Assembly (NCBI GenBank): GCA_023819375.1
Contig: JAMWDI010000004.1
Coordinates: 1 to 64,000, forward strand
Origin: Candidatus Omnitrophota bacterium
GTDB lineage: Bacteria; Ratteibacteria; UBA8468; B48-G9; JAFGKM01
Length of the DNA: 64,000 bases
Direction of reading: 5' to 3'
Positions 34,661-44,063 of the stretch are shown one piece after another (the first letter of the stretch is position 1; each line of letters opens with the position of its first letter). Below the pieces are notes generated by a model. That model was not told where the DNA came from and made no database searches. It was given only the letters and a program-made list of their open reading frames with translations. The position numbers and the translations under genes are program-made.

Positions 34661-37600
34661 ATGAAAAAAAGAGAAAGAATAATGTTTATGTTTTTGTCTT
34701 TACTAAATTCTTGTATTTTTTCAAATATCAATTTTGAAGAAAATAAAGATATGATAAAAATTAAGAAAGATGCCTTAGAAATAGTTTTCAATAAAAATTC
34801 TTCTTACGGTACTTTTTCTATTTTTCTTGGAAATGAAAAGATTTGTGAGATTGTTCCTTCTTTTTTGAAACTTTATCCAACTGAAGAGAAAGGCAAATAT
34901 AAAACTGTTCCTTATTGGATTCCAACAGGACAGCAGAAATTAAAATATTTTGTAAATAAAGAACCAGAGAAAATAGAAATTGTTGTATTGAGAGATTTTG
35001 ATGGTGATTTTTATATTAAGGATTATTTTATTATAGAAAATGACAGTCCTTTACTTGCATATATTTCTGAATCAAAAAAGAATAGAGAAAATTTTTCTTT
35101 TGAATACATAATTAATTTTAATCTGAAAAATTCTGATGAAATAATTTGGGAAAATAATAAAACAAGTCCTGAAAATCTTGGTGATTACTGGACAAAATAT
35201 ATTGAAGTAAAAAATTCAAGATGGATATGTGGATATAATAAAAATAAAAGTTATGGCATTTTCATAATAAGAAATTTTGAATTTGACCCTGAATCTGCTT
35301 GGCATCATTATAGATTATGGAGTGGACCAACTCTTTCAAGTAAGATTACACATAGAGATTATATTACAAGGAGAGAATTTAATTTTTTAATTTTTGAGAA
35401 TAAAAAGCCAGAAGATATTGCAAAAAACTTAAAATTTAAAGAGATATTACCAAGCACATATACAATTGAGAATGAAAAAAAGGTTTATCCATTATTTTTT
35501 AAAGAAGAGAAAGTTGATATAGATGGTGAAATTAATGAAAAAATTTGGTATGAATTGCCAAAAGGTAGTGATTTTTATAAATTTGAATGGAGTAAAAAAT
35601 CTTATTATTATTTCCCAGAAAAACAGACAGAATTTTATGCTTTTTATGATAAAGAGAATATTTATTTTGGTGTAAAGTGTTATGAAGATGATATTAAAAA
35701 TTTGAGATATGAACAAAAAACAGGGTCAAAAAATGTTTGGACAGATGATTGTATTGAAATATTTATTCAACCAAAAAAATCTTCATATTTTCAATTTATA
35801 ATAAATCCAAAAGGAGAAAAACAGGATAATAAAGGACTTGTTGAAAAATGGGAAGCAAAAGGTAAGATTTTTGATAATTTCTGGTCAGTTGAATTAAAAA
35901 TTCCTTTTTCTATTTTAGATACTTATCCAAAAGACAATGAAATATGGGGATTTAATGTTTGCAGGGAAAGAAGGCCTAAATCTGAATTGAGTTGTTGGAA
36001 TGAAACTTCTGGATTTGGAGGTTTTCATCAAGTAGATAAATTTGGACAATTAATATTTTCTCCTACTCTTTCTCCCTTAAATATAACAATTATTGAAGGG
36101 AAAAATACAGTTGGTCTTTTAAGTGAAATTGTTAATTTTGGAAAAGAAAAAATTACAGAATCTGCAAGAACTTTAATTACAATTCCTGAAGAAAAGGCAA
36201 TTGAAGAAATTTATAGATTTACAATTGAAAAAGAAGAAAGAAAATATATATCTTTTGTTCAAAAAGGAAATATCCAGAAAGGTTATAATGTATCTTTTGA
36301 TATAACAAGCAGGACTGGTATACCATATTATTCAAAAATTTTTCAAAAAATAGGATATTCAGGACTTGTAAGTAGATTATGGCCAATATCTTATGGAAAT
36401 AAAATTTACATAATTGAAGATAGGTTGCAAATATTTCCTTTTATTTTTGCCAATTATACAGATAAAGAACAAAATTTTTCTTTAGTTCTTATGGTTCCTG
36501 AAGAAATAAATCTCTTATATCTTGATAGACTATATAATTTTTCTTATGGACAGTTTTTTCCAGTAGAAGAAGTTAAAGAAGAGAAAATTATAAAAGACAA
36601 TATTCCTTACAAAAAATATACAATTAAATTTTCTAAAAAAATATCTCCAAGAAATTTGCCTATTCAAGATGAAGAAAGGAATTATGAAAGGTTAATAATG
36701 CCATTTTATATGGAAAAAACAAGTTTGAAAAATTTCAAAATTTTCTTTCATATTGAAAATGAGCAGTTAAAAGAAAAAGAAAATATTTATGATGTTTTTG
36801 TTGTTCCTTCCTTTAAAAGCAAATTACCAAAAACAATAGAAACAGGAGTTTTTACTTGGTATTTTGGCTCTATTCAAGATAGTGTTAAAGACGAATTAAA
36901 AAAAGAAGTTGCAATTAAGCATGCTTTAAGTTTAAAAGATTCAGGTTTTAATACAATAGTTTATAAAGTTGCAAATAAAGAAATTAGAGATACATTAAAT
37001 AAAGAAGGAATAAGAATAAGACCAAGTTTCTGGTGGTTCTGGTGGGATAAAGAATATCTTGAGAAAAATCCAGAAGGATATGCAATTGATTTTAGTGGGA
37101 AAAAAGCAAAGTATGGGGGGATTGATACTGTTTGTCCTATGCTTTTAATAAATGATGAAAATGCTTTTGAAAATACAAGAAAAATTGTTCAAAGACTTAT
37201 TACAGAAAATGGAAATGATATATGGCATGATACAGAAGGGCCTTGTTCCTGGGAAGTATGTTTTTGTGAAAGATGTATAAATGAATTTAAAAAATTTGCA
37301 AAAATTCCGGAAAATGAGAGGTTAGATCCTAAAATAATAAAATTAAAATATAGAGATGAATGGCTTAAATTTGCTGATTGGCAACAGGCAATTATATTTT
37401 CAAAAATTAATAAAACAATTAAAGAAATCAACCCTGATGCTAAATTTGCCAATTATGGAGGGCTTTCAGAACCCGAACATAGATGCAACTGGGAAATGCT
37501 TTCAAAATATAATTCAATTGATATAGCAGGCCCTTCAATGTATGAATTAACACCTCTTACACTGAAATATTGGGAAAAAGAGATGGAAGAATTTAAAAAG

Positions 37601-38149
37601 AAAGTAGGTAATTTAAAAATAACTCCCTGGTTAAACAATGAAGCAAGACAGACAAATTATAAACTTTTAAGAACACAGGCATTAAAATCAATAACAATAG
37701 GAACAGACGGATACCATATTTATTACGGTCAACTTTTATTTAGGGATGGGAGGAGATTATATGACCTTGGAGTTGTAAATACAATTATAAGTGATTTTGA
37801 AGATTTCTTTATAAAAGGAGAAAAACTTAAAGGAGAATTATTCAGTGATATAGATAAAGAAAATTATTCAGTTGATGGATGGCAACTTGGAGATGAAAAA
37901 GTTATATTTGTATATAACCATGATGATAAAAATAAGAAAGAATTAAAAATTCATTTGCCATTTGATTTAAAGGATAATGTTATTTTTGATTATATGAATA
38001 AAGAAAAGATGCAAAATGAAAAAGAAATTAAACTTATTCTTGAAGATTTAGATATTAAAGTGATTTATATTGGTCCGGAGAGGAAATTAAAAGAAAGAAT
38101 GAAAATCTGGGAAGAGAAACAGTTGAGATTTTATAAAGAAGATGATTAA
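34661..38149 (+). CDS. Large exported CBM9-containing glycosidase-like protein
   Basis: 1162 residues with a hydrophobic leader (RIMFMFLSLLNSCIFS; the Cys could make a lipoprotein). Residues about 283-470 form a family 9 carbohydrate-binding domain (VDIDGEINEKIWYELP, WTDDCIEIFIQPKK, WSVELKIPFS, WGFNVCRERR). A beta-rich middle follows. Residues about 730-1090 look like a TIM-barrel glycosidase (IRIRPSFWWFWWDKEYL, IWHDTEGPCSWEVCFCERC near 853, KFANYGGLSEPEHR, TIGTDGYHIYYG). The acidic residues in HDTEG are candidate catalytic positions. No established GH family is assigned. It follows the prepilin by 27 bases and is likely controlled by the GntR/LacI regulator. Confidence 0.7.
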   Translation: MKKRERIMFMFLSLLNSCIFSNINFEENKDMIKIKKDALEIVFNKNSSYGTFSIFLGNEKICEIVPSFLKLYPTEEKGKYKTVPYWIPTGQQKLKYFVNKEPEKIEIVVLRDFDGDFYIKDYFIIENDSPLLAYISESKKNRENFSFEYIINFNLKNSDEIIWENNKTSPENLGDYWTKYIEVKNSRWICGYNKNKSYGIFIIRNFEFDPESAWHHYRLWSGPTLSSKITHRDYITRREFNFLIFENKKPEDIAKNLKFKEILPSTYTIENEKKVYPLFFKEEKVDIDGEINEKIWYELPKGSDFYKFEWSKKSYYYFPEKQTEFYAFYDKENIYFGVKCYEDDIKNLRYEQKTGSKNVWTDDCIEIFIQPKKSSYFQFIINPKGEKQDNKGLVEKWEAKGKIFDNFWSVELKIPFSILDTYPKDNEIWGFNVCRERRPKSELSCWNETSGFGGFHQVDKFGQLIFSPTLSPLNITIIEGKNTVGLLSEIVNFGKEKITESARTLITIPEEKAIEEIYRFTIEKEERKYISFVQKGNIQKGYNVSFDITSRTGIPYYSKIFQKIGYSGLVSRLWPISYGNKIYIIEDRLQIFPFIFANYTDKEQNFSLVLMVPEEINLLYLDRLYNFSYGQFFPVEEVKEEKIIKDNIPYKKYTIKFSKKISPRNLPIQDEERNYERLIMPFYMEKTSLKNFKIFFHIENEQLKEKENIYDVFVVPSFKSKLPKTIETGVFTWYFGSIQDSVKDELKKEVAIKHALSLKDSGFNTIVYKVANKEIRDTLNKEGIRIRPSFWWFWWDKEYLEKNPEGYAIDFSGKKAKYGGIDTVCPMLLINDENAFENTRKIVQRLITENGNDIWHDTEGPCSWEVCFCERCINEFKKFAKIPENERLDPKIIKLKYRDEWLKFADWQQAIIFSKINKTIKEINPDAKFANYGGLSEPEHRCNWEMLSKYNSIDIAGPSMYELTPLTLKYWEKEMEEFKKKVGNLKITPWLNNEARQTNYKLLRTQALKSITIGTDGYHIYYGQLLFRDGRRLYDLGVVNTIISDFEDFFIKGEKLKGELFSDIDKENYSVDGWQLGDEKVIFVYNHDDKNKKELKIHLPFDLKDNVIFDYMNKEKMQNEKEIKLILEDLDIKVIYIGPERKLKERMKIWEEKQLRFYKEDD

Positions 38150-38151
38150 AA

Positions 38152-38671
38152 ATGGAAGAGATAAAAATAGGATTTATTGGTTTTAGTAAAAGGATCGGTC
38201 TTTGTTCATTTAAATAATTTTAAAAAAATTGGAGTTAAAGTTGAAAGTTTATATGATCCTGATGAAGAAAATCGTGAGTTTTTCAAAAAAGAAATTGGAT
38301 ATGATGTTAAAGTGTTTGAGAGTGATGAATATTTGATAAAAAATTCAAAAATAGATGGTGTTATAATCTGTTCCCTGCATTGTTTTCATTTTATACAAAT
38401 AAAAAGACCCTTAAAAATGGAATTGATGTTCTTGTTGAAAAACCAGCGGTAATAAATTATGAAGAAGCGGTTGAACTTAAAAAATAATTGAAAAAACAAA
38501 AAGGAATAAGGAAAAGAGAAAGAAAAAAATTGAACCTGTTTTACCTGATGTAAAAACCCAGTAGAAGATTTAATAAAATGTATAAAAGGTGAAAAAGAAC
38601 CTGAAACTCCGTTTGATGTAATTGAAAAAATGGCATTCCTTTCAGATGAAATTTATAAAAATTTTTTATGA
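38152..38671 (+). pseudogene. Decayed Gfo/Idh/MocA family oxidoreductase
   Basis: An ATG at 38152 begins EEIKIGFIGFSKRIG, a Rossmann start, and stops after 21 codons. A shifted frame (from about 38180) continues KIGVKVESLYDPDEENREFF and NSKIDGVIICS; a third frame (about 38390-38487) gives KNGIDVLVEKPAVINYEEAV, the EKP motif of the family. After a large deletion a last piece (PFDVIEKMAFLSDEIYKNFL) ends at 38671. At least two frameshifts and loss of most of the C-terminal domain make it nonfunctional. It sits 2 bases after the large glycosidase-like gene, so it was once part of that operon. Confidence 0.85.
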
Positions 38672-38726
38672 TTTCCTTTCCATTTGAAAAATTCAAAAAA
38701 AAATGTAAACTTTAAAATATTAAAGG

Positions 38727-40007
38727 ATGAAAATTTTAACACTTATTATTTTTTTTATTGCTTATTTTGGTATTGTTTTAAAAAGGGATAAATCATTATA
38801 TTTTGTTTTTGGTGCCATTTTCTTACTTTTAATTTTAAGAATAATTGAAGTTAGGGAAATTTTAAGTTTTATAAACTATAATGTCCTTGGTATTTTTCTT
38901 GGAACAAGTATTTTGTCATATCTTTTTGCTTATTCAGGAGTTCCATCCCATATAGTTGATAAAATTGTTGAAAAAAAATATCCAACAGGGATTATATTTT
39001 TGCTAATTTGTATTATTACAAGTCTTATTTCTGCATTTGTTGAAAATGTTGCTACAATTATGATTATGGCTCCAGTGGCTCTTGAATTTACGAGAAAATA
39101 TAAAATAAATCCTGTTCCTCTTTTTGTTGGTATGGCAATAAGTTCAAATTTACAAGGTTGCGCTACAATGGTTGGTGATAGTCCAAGTATAATTCTTGCT
39201 ATGGAGAGTAATTTGAATTTTAATGATTTTTTTTATATGCCAGGATATAAACTTGGTTTAAATTCTGGGAGACCAGGAATATTTTTCTTTGTTGAATTTT
39301 CTGCAATTTTAGGTTTAATTATTTTATATTTATTTTTCAGGAAAGAAAAAGAGATCCATCAAGAATTTGAAGAAAAACATAAAATTAAATCTTATTTTCC
39401 AACCATACTTTTATTTTTAACATTAATTTCACTTGCGATAACTTCTTTTTTTCAGAATAAATTTCCTTATTTTCCGGCAATTATCTGTTTTTCTTATGGA
39501 TTTTCTGGAATATTATGGTTATTTATTAAAAAAGCAGAAAAAATAAGTATAAAAGAAATTGATTGGGAAAGTTTCTTTTTATTGATTGGAATTTTCATAC
39601 TTGTTGGTTCCTTAAAAAAAGTCGGATTTATTGAGGATATCGCTAAATTTTTATTAAAAACAGGGAAAGAGGAATTTAAAATCTTTTTGATGATTGTTTG
39701 GATAAGTGTATTTATTTCTGCTTTTGTTGACAATATACCATATACAATGGCAATGATTTCAGGTATAAAAATTTTATGTAAAAATTTAAATACAAATCCT
39801 TATGTCTTTCTTTTTGGGCTTCTTATAGGAACCTGTGTTGGTGGTAATATAACTCCAATAGGTGCAAGTTGTAATGTTGTTGGGATAGGGATTTTAAAAA
39901 AGAATGGTTATAAAGTTAATTTTCTTGATTTTGTTAAAATTGGATTTCCTTTCAGTGTAATAACAGTTTCAAGTGCTACTTTTCTTTTATGGTTTGTTTA
40001 CAGATGA
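38727..40007 (+). CDS. Ion transporter superfamily permease (ArsB/NhaD/SLC13-like)
   Basis: 426 residues with 10-12 membrane helices. Two inverted-repeat hairpins carry the superfamily marks: SAFVENVATIMIMAPVALEF with NLQGCATMVGDSPSIIL, and SAFVDNIPYTMAMISG with NITPIGASCNVVGIGILKK. Such carriers move arsenite, sodium/proton or dicarboxylates; the substrate cannot be told. TAAAAT (38713-38718) lies 8 bases before the ATG, and only GG follows as a weak ribosome-binding site. Confidence 0.8.
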   Translation: MKILTLIIFFIAYFGIVLKRDKSLYFVFGAIFLLLILRIIEVREILSFINYNVLGIFLGTSILSYLFAYSGVPSHIVDKIVEKKYPTGIIFLLICIITSLISAFVENVATIMIMAPVALEFTRKYKINPVPLFVGMAISSNLQGCATMVGDSPSIILAMESNLNFNDFFYMPGYKLGLNSGRPGIFFFVEFSAILGLIILYLFFRKEKEIHQEFEEKHKIKSYFPTILLFLTLISLAITSFFQNKFPYFPAIICFSYGFSGILWLFIKKAEKISIKEIDWESFFLLIGIFILVGSLKKVGFIEDIAKFLLKTGKEEFKIFLMIVWISVFISAFVDNIPYTMAMISGIKILCKNLNTNPYVFLFGLLIGTCVGGNITPIGASCNVVGIGILKKNGYKVNFLDFVKIGFPFSVITVSSATFLLWFVYR

Positions 40008-40013
40008 AAAATT

Positions 40014-40041
40014 TTGACAAAATTGAATGAAAAAATATAAT
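40014..40041 (+). promoter_or_regulatory. Leaderless promoter of pyrC
   Basis: TTGACA (40014-40019), a 16-base spacer and TATAAT (40036-40041), a perfect consensus, end 10 bases before the ATG at 40052. The predicted leader is about 4 bases. No Shine-Dalgarno sequence. Confidence 0.75.
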
Positions 40042-40051
40042 TTTAGTTTAA

Positions 40052-41323
40052 ATGGGTATACTAATTAAAAATGGATATCTTATAGAACCAAAAACAGGGA
40101 AAGAAGGAAATTTTGATATTTTAATTGAGGATTGTATTGTTAAAAAGATAGGTAAAAATATCCCTTCTAAAGGACATAAAGTAATTGACTGTAAAAATAA
40201 AATTGTTTCACCTGGTTTTGTTGATTTACATTGCCATTTAAGAGAACCGGGCAGAGAAGATGAAGAAACAATTTATACTGGAAGTTTATCTGCAGTAAGT
40301 GGTGGATTTACAACAATATCTTGTATGCCAAATACAGAACCTCCTCTTGACAATAAGGTGACTGTGAGATTTGTTTATGAAAAAGGACAAAAAAGTTTAT
40401 GTGAAGTTTTACCTATTGGAGCAATTACTAAAAATAGAGAGGGTAAAGAACTTGCTCCTTATTTTGAGATGATAGAAGAAGGTGCTGTTGCTTTTTCAGA
40501 TGATGGGAATTGTATTATGGATAGTAATATTATGAGAAGGGCACTTGAATATACTCTTTTACATAAAAAACCTATTATTTCCCATTCTGAAGACCAAAAT
40601 CTTTCAAAAAATGGGGTTATGAATGAAGGATTTATTTCAACAAAACTTGGACTTCCTGGAATTCCAAAAGAAGCAGAGGAGATAATGGTTGAGAGGGATA
40701 TAAAACTTGCAAAGTTAACAGGTGGTAGATTACATCTTGCTCATTTGACAACAGAAGGTAGTGTTGAAGCAGTAAGAAGGAATAAAAAATATCTTAAAAA
40801 TATAACCTGTGAAGTTACTGCTCATCATCTTACTTTAACAGAAGATGCAGTTGTTGGTTATAATCCTAATGCAAAGGTTTCTCCACCGTTAAGAACAGAG
40901 AGGGACCGTCTTTCTTTAATTGAAGGATTAAAAGATGGCACGATTGATTGTATTGTTACAGACCATGCACCACATACTTTTGAAGAAAAGGAATCTGGTT
41001 TTGAAAATGCACCTTTTGGAATAATTGGATTTGAAACTTTTTTACCCTTATGTTTAAAATTAGTTGATTATGGCATTAAACTGAAAGAGATTATTTATAA
41101 AATTACTTATGGACCTGCCAGAATTCTTAATATTGAAAGAGGATTTATTGAGGAAGGGAAACAAGCAAACATTGTTATTTTTGATCCTGATATTGAATGG
41201 ATATATACAAAAGACAAAATAAAGAGTAAAAGTAAAAATACTCCATTTTTAAACTGGAAACTAAAAGGAAAAGTTCTATATACAATTTATAAGGGAAATA
41301 TTATTTATTCAGATTTGGAATAA
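40052..41323 (+). CDS. pyrC: Dihydroorotase
   Basis: 423 residues, the type I length. Metal ligands DLHCHLREPG (about residue 58), GAVAFSDDG, PIISHSEDQN, RLHLAHLTT and the catalytic Asp in IVTDHAPHTFEEK are intact, as is VSPPLRTERDR. It closes carbamoyl-aspartate to dihydroorotate. It has its own strong promoter and is separated from pyrR-pyrB by a carbohydrate locus. It ends 8 bases from the convergent BamE-like gene without a terminator. Confidence 0.95.
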   Translation: MGILIKNGYLIEPKTGKEGNFDILIEDCIVKKIGKNIPSKGHKVIDCKNKIVSPGFVDLHCHLREPGREDEETIYTGSLSAVSGGFTTISCMPNTEPPLDNKVTVRFVYEKGQKSLCEVLPIGAITKNREGKELAPYFEMIEEGAVAFSDDGNCIMDSNIMRRALEYTLLHKKPIISHSEDQNLSKNGVMNEGFISTKLGLPGIPKEAEEIMVERDIKLAKLTGGRLHLAHLTTEGSVEAVRRNKKYLKNITCEVTAHHLTLTEDAVVGYNPNAKVSPPLRTERDRLSLIEGLKDGTIDCIVTDHAPHTFEEKESGFENAPFGIIGFETFLPLCLKLVDYGIKLKEIIYKITYGPARILNIERGFIEEGKQANIVIFDPDIEWIYTKDKIKSKSKNTPFLNWKLKGKVLYTIYKGNIIYSDLE

Positions 41324-41331
41324 ATTTATTT

Positions 41332-41601
41332 TCATTTTTTTAAGTCTTCATAAAAATCAAATTTAATAACCTTCCCTTCTTTATCAAATCCAACATAAAA
41401 ATTATTATAAAACCAAATCTCCATCATTTCAGTTTCTGATTTGTAAATTTTATAATTTTTACCACAGATTTTTTCTATTTCCTCTTTTTCCATTCCAACC
41501 TCAATTTGTTTTAACAATTTCTCATTTGCTTTTTTAAAACTTGAAAATTTGTAAGATGCGCATCCTGTAAGAAAAATTAGAAAAATAATAATTTTTTTCA
41601 T
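41332..41601 (-). CDS. BamE/SmpA-like small lipoprotein
   Basis: 89 residues. The lipobox LTGC at residues 12-15 ends the signal peptide (MKKIIIFLIFLTGC). IEVGMEKEEIEKICGKN followed by EIWFYNNFYVGFDKEGKVIKF matches the pattern of SmpA/BamE folds (GMtkeEV..lG, then a Y-rich sheet). It is likely an outer-membrane lipoprotein. AAGGAG precedes the ATG. It is divergent from the M48 lipoprotein protease, which also works in outer-membrane quality control. Confidence 0.65.
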   Translation of the reverse strand: MKKIIIFLIFLTGCASYKFSSFKKANEKLLKQIEVGMEKEEIEKICGKNYKIYKSETEMMEIWFYNNFYVGFDKEGKVIKFDFYEDLKK

Positions 41602-41644
41602 TTTTTTCTCCTTATTTTAATAAAAAAATTTTATCATATAAAAC

Positions 41645-41672
41645 TTGACAAAAGGAAGAGGAAAATTAAAAT
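41645..41672 (+). promoter_or_regulatory. Leaderless promoter of the M48 lipoprotein gene
   Basis: TTGACA (41645-41650), a 16-base spacer and TAAAAT (41667-41672) end 9 bases before the ATG at 41682. The predicted transcript starts within about 3 bases of the ATG. Confidence 0.72.
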
Positions 41673-41681
41673 AGATAAAAA

Positions 41682-42734
41682 ATGAAGACATTCAAAATTT
41701 TGTTTCTTTTAATTTTTCTCTCTGGTTGTGCTCCGATTTTAAAACAACCCGAAATTTCAAAAGAAGCAATTGAAAAAGAAAGAGAAAAACAAAAGGAAAT
41801 ATCTCTTTTTACTATTTTAGAGAGACAGGAAAGATTATATAGGGTTGGTTTTCCACTTCTCAAAGGTGCTTTAAATTTTTACAAAAAAAAGCCAAGAATC
41901 TCGTTTGGAATTGTTGTTCATAGTATTAAAAATTATAATAAGGAAGATTTATCAATAATGAGAAAAAAATATATTGTTGAGGATATTCCAACAATTTTTT
42001 ATGTCCATCCAGATTTTCCCGCATATCAATCAGGATTAAAAATAAATGATAAAATAATAGAAATTGAAGGGAAAAAAATAAAAGATATTGAAACTTTTTC
42101 AAAAATAATTGATGGACTTAATATTAACCAAAAAATTGTTGAATTTGTTGTTGAAAGAAATGGAGAAATTTTGAGATTTGAAGTCCCCACAACAAAAATT
42201 TGTCCTTTTGTTTTTCATCTTGTAGTTGATCCGAGATATTCTGATACAATAAATTCCTGGACAGATGGCCAGAGAATATATGTAACATGTGGTCTTTTGA
42301 GATTTCTTCAGTCTGACAATGAACTTGCTATTATTTTGTCCCATGAAATTGCTCATGCAGTTCTTGATCATGTTCAGAAAACAAGAGGAAATATAATATT
42401 GGGAACAATTTTTGATATAGCAATAACTATCGCAACAGGAGTAAGCACTCAGGGAATTTTTGGGGAACTTGGTGGATTAATTTATTCAAAAGAATTTGAA
42501 AAGGAAGCAGATTATCTTGGAACATATATTGCAGCAGTGAGTGGATATGATATTACTAATGCAGCAGATATATGGAGAAAAATTTCTGCTGAATATCCTG
42601 GTTCAATTAAAGATATTTTTCTTACCACACATCCTTCCACTCCTGAAAGATATATTTTAATTGAAAAAACAGTTAAGGAAATAAAAGAAAAACAGGAAAA
42701 AGGGCTCCCTTTAACAGTTGAGTTAAAAAAATAA
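41682..42734 (+). CDS. Lipoprotein M48 metalloprotease with PDZ domain
   Basis: 350 residues. Lipobox LSGC at residues 13-16 (KILFLLIFLSGC). Residues about 100-165 form a PDZ domain (HPDFPAYQSGLKINDKIIEI, IKDIETFSKII). The M48 zinc motif ILSHEIAHAVLDH is near residue 225, the third ligand lies in KEFEKEADYLGTYIAAVSGYD, and THPSTPERY closes the site. The PDZ-then-M48 order differs from BepA (M48-TPR) and suits an envelope quality-control protease. It is divergent from the BamE-like gene. Confidence 0.88.
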   Translation: MKTFKILFLLIFLSGCAPILKQPEISKEAIEKEREKQKEISLFTILERQERLYRVGFPLLKGALNFYKKKPRISFGIVVHSIKNYNKEDLSIMRKKYIVEDIPTIFYVHPDFPAYQSGLKINDKIIEIEGKKIKDIETFSKIIDGLNINQKIVEFVVERNGEILRFEVPTTKICPFVFHLVVDPRYSDTINSWTDGQRIYVTCGLLRFLQSDNELAIILSHEIAHAVLDHVQKTRGNIILGTIFDIAITIATGVSTQGIFGELGGLIYSKEFEKEADYLGTYIAAVSGYDITNAADIWRKISAEYPGSIKDIFLTTHPSTPERYILIEKTVKEIKEKQEKGLPLTVELKK

Positions 42735-42743
42735 AAATTCAAG

Positions 42744-43508
42744 ATGGAAATCTTTATAGGTCTTTTAGTAGGACTTTTTGCAGGTTTTATATGTGGTCTA
42801 TTTGGGATGGGTGGTGGTTCTTTAATGGTTCCTGCTATTTATCATTTTTTTTCAGATTCTTTTCCATTTGAAAGCAGAATGAAAATTTCAATTGGAACTT
42901 CTCTTTTTGTTATAATTTTTTCCTCAATTTCTGCAATTATAACATATTTTAAAAGCAAAAAAATAAATAAAAATCTTCTTTCTGTGATAATACCATCTGG
43001 AATTTTAGGCTCTCAAGTAGGTGCTTTTTTAATAAGTAAATTGGATGACAGAATTGTAAGAAATATCTTTGTTGTAATTGTAACTTCTTTGGGATTGAAA
43101 ATGTTTACTACACCAGAAGATGGAAACAAAAATTTTGAAAATATAGAAAATTATAACAAGTTTATAGGAATATTAATAGGTTTTATTTCTGGTTTTGTAT
43201 CTGCTCTATGTGGAGTTGGTGGAGCAGTTTTAATAATTCCATTACTTTACATTTTTTTAAAAATACCAATCCATTATGCTATTGGAACTTCCTTAGTTTC
43301 AATTCTCTTTAATTCAATCTCTGGAACAATTGCATATTTTATAAGGAATTTAGTTAATTTAAAAATTGGCATTATCCTTTCTATTGCTTCTATTATTGGG
43401 GCACAAATTGGATCAAAATTTGGATTGAAAATTGAAAAAAGAAAATTGAAAAAATCATTTTCTATAATTCTTATAATTTCTGGTTTTTCTGTATTTTTTC
43501 GTTCTTAA
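42744..43508 (+). CDS. TauE/SafE family anion exporter
   Basis: 254 residues with about eight membrane helices in two repeats. Each repeat has the glycine-rich signature: GFICGLFGMGGGSLMVPAIY and GFVSALCGVGGAVLIIPLLY. GTSLFVIIFSS and GTSLVSILFNSISG are the matching second helices. The family exports sulfite, sulfonates or organosulfur anions. It follows the M48 gene by 9 bases. Confidence 0.88.
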   Translation: MEIFIGLLVGLFAGFICGLFGMGGGSLMVPAIYHFFSDSFPFESRMKISIGTSLFVIIFSSISAIITYFKSKKINKNLLSVIIPSGILGSQVGAFLISKLDDRIVRNIFVVIVTSLGLKMFTTPEDGNKNFENIENYNKFIGILIGFISGFVSALCGVGGAVLIIPLLYIFLKIPIHYAIGTSLVSILFNSISGTIAYFIRNLVNLKIGIILSIASIIGAQIGSKFGLKIEKRKLKKSFSIILIISGFSVFFRS

Positions 43509-43549
43509 TTATTTTATTTAGGAAAATGAGTCAGCAAAAGATTATATGG

Positions 43550-43579
43550 TATAATATAATTTTTAAGAGAAGGAGGTAA
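43550..43579 (+). promoter_or_regulatory. -10 box and strong ribosome-binding site of the flavodoxin gene
   Basis: Two overlapping TATAAT boxes (43550-43555 and 43555-43560) precede GAAGGAGG and the ATG at 43583. No good -35 is visible, so the promoter is only likely; the ribosome-binding site is certain. Confidence 0.5.
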
Positions 43580-43582
43580 AAT

Positions 43583-44062
43583 ATGGCAAAAGTTTTGGTA
43601 ATTTACTATTCAAGAACAGGAAATACAGAAATTATGGCTGAAAGTGTTGCAGAAGGAGTTAAAGAGGAAGGAATAGAATGTATATTGAAAAGAGTTGAGG
43701 ATACAAAAGTTGAAGATTTAATTATGGCAGATGGAATAATTGTTGGTTCTCCTACATATTTTGGACTTCCTTCTGCTGAAATAAAGAAACTTTTTGATGA
43801 GTCAGTTAAATATTATGGAAAACTTGAGGGTAAAGTTGGTGGTGCTTTTACTTCATCTGCTCATGTAGGAGGTGGAAATGAAACAACAATTTTAGGAATA
43901 ATCCAGATGATGTTAATTCATGGGATGATAGTTCAAGGAACGACAAAATCAGACCATTATGGACCAGTTTCAGTTGGTAAACCTACAAAAAAAGTTCTTG
44001 AAGATTGCAAAGAACTTGGAAAGAGAGTTGCGATTCTGGTTAAGAAGATTAAGGGAGAATAA
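43583..44062 (+). CDS. Flavodoxin / WrbA-like flavoprotein
   Basis: 159 residues. The FMN phosphate loop YSRTGNTEIMAE is at residues 9-20. GIIVGSPTYFGLPSAEIKKLFDE and KVGGAFTSSAHVGGGNETT match NAD(P)H:quinone oxidoreductase (WrbA) or short flavodoxins. It is a cytoplasmic electron carrier or quinone reductase. AAGGAGG precedes the ATG. ileS starts 1 base after its stop. Confidence 0.88.
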   Translation: MAKVLVIYYSRTGNTEIMAESVAEGVKEEGIECILKRVEDTKVEDLIMADGIIVGSPTYFGLPSAEIKKLFDESVKYYGKLEGKVGGAFTSSAHVGGGNETTILGIIQMMLIHGMIVQGTTKSDHYGPVSVGKPTKKVLEDCKELGKRVAILVKKIKGE

Positions 44063-44063
44063 A

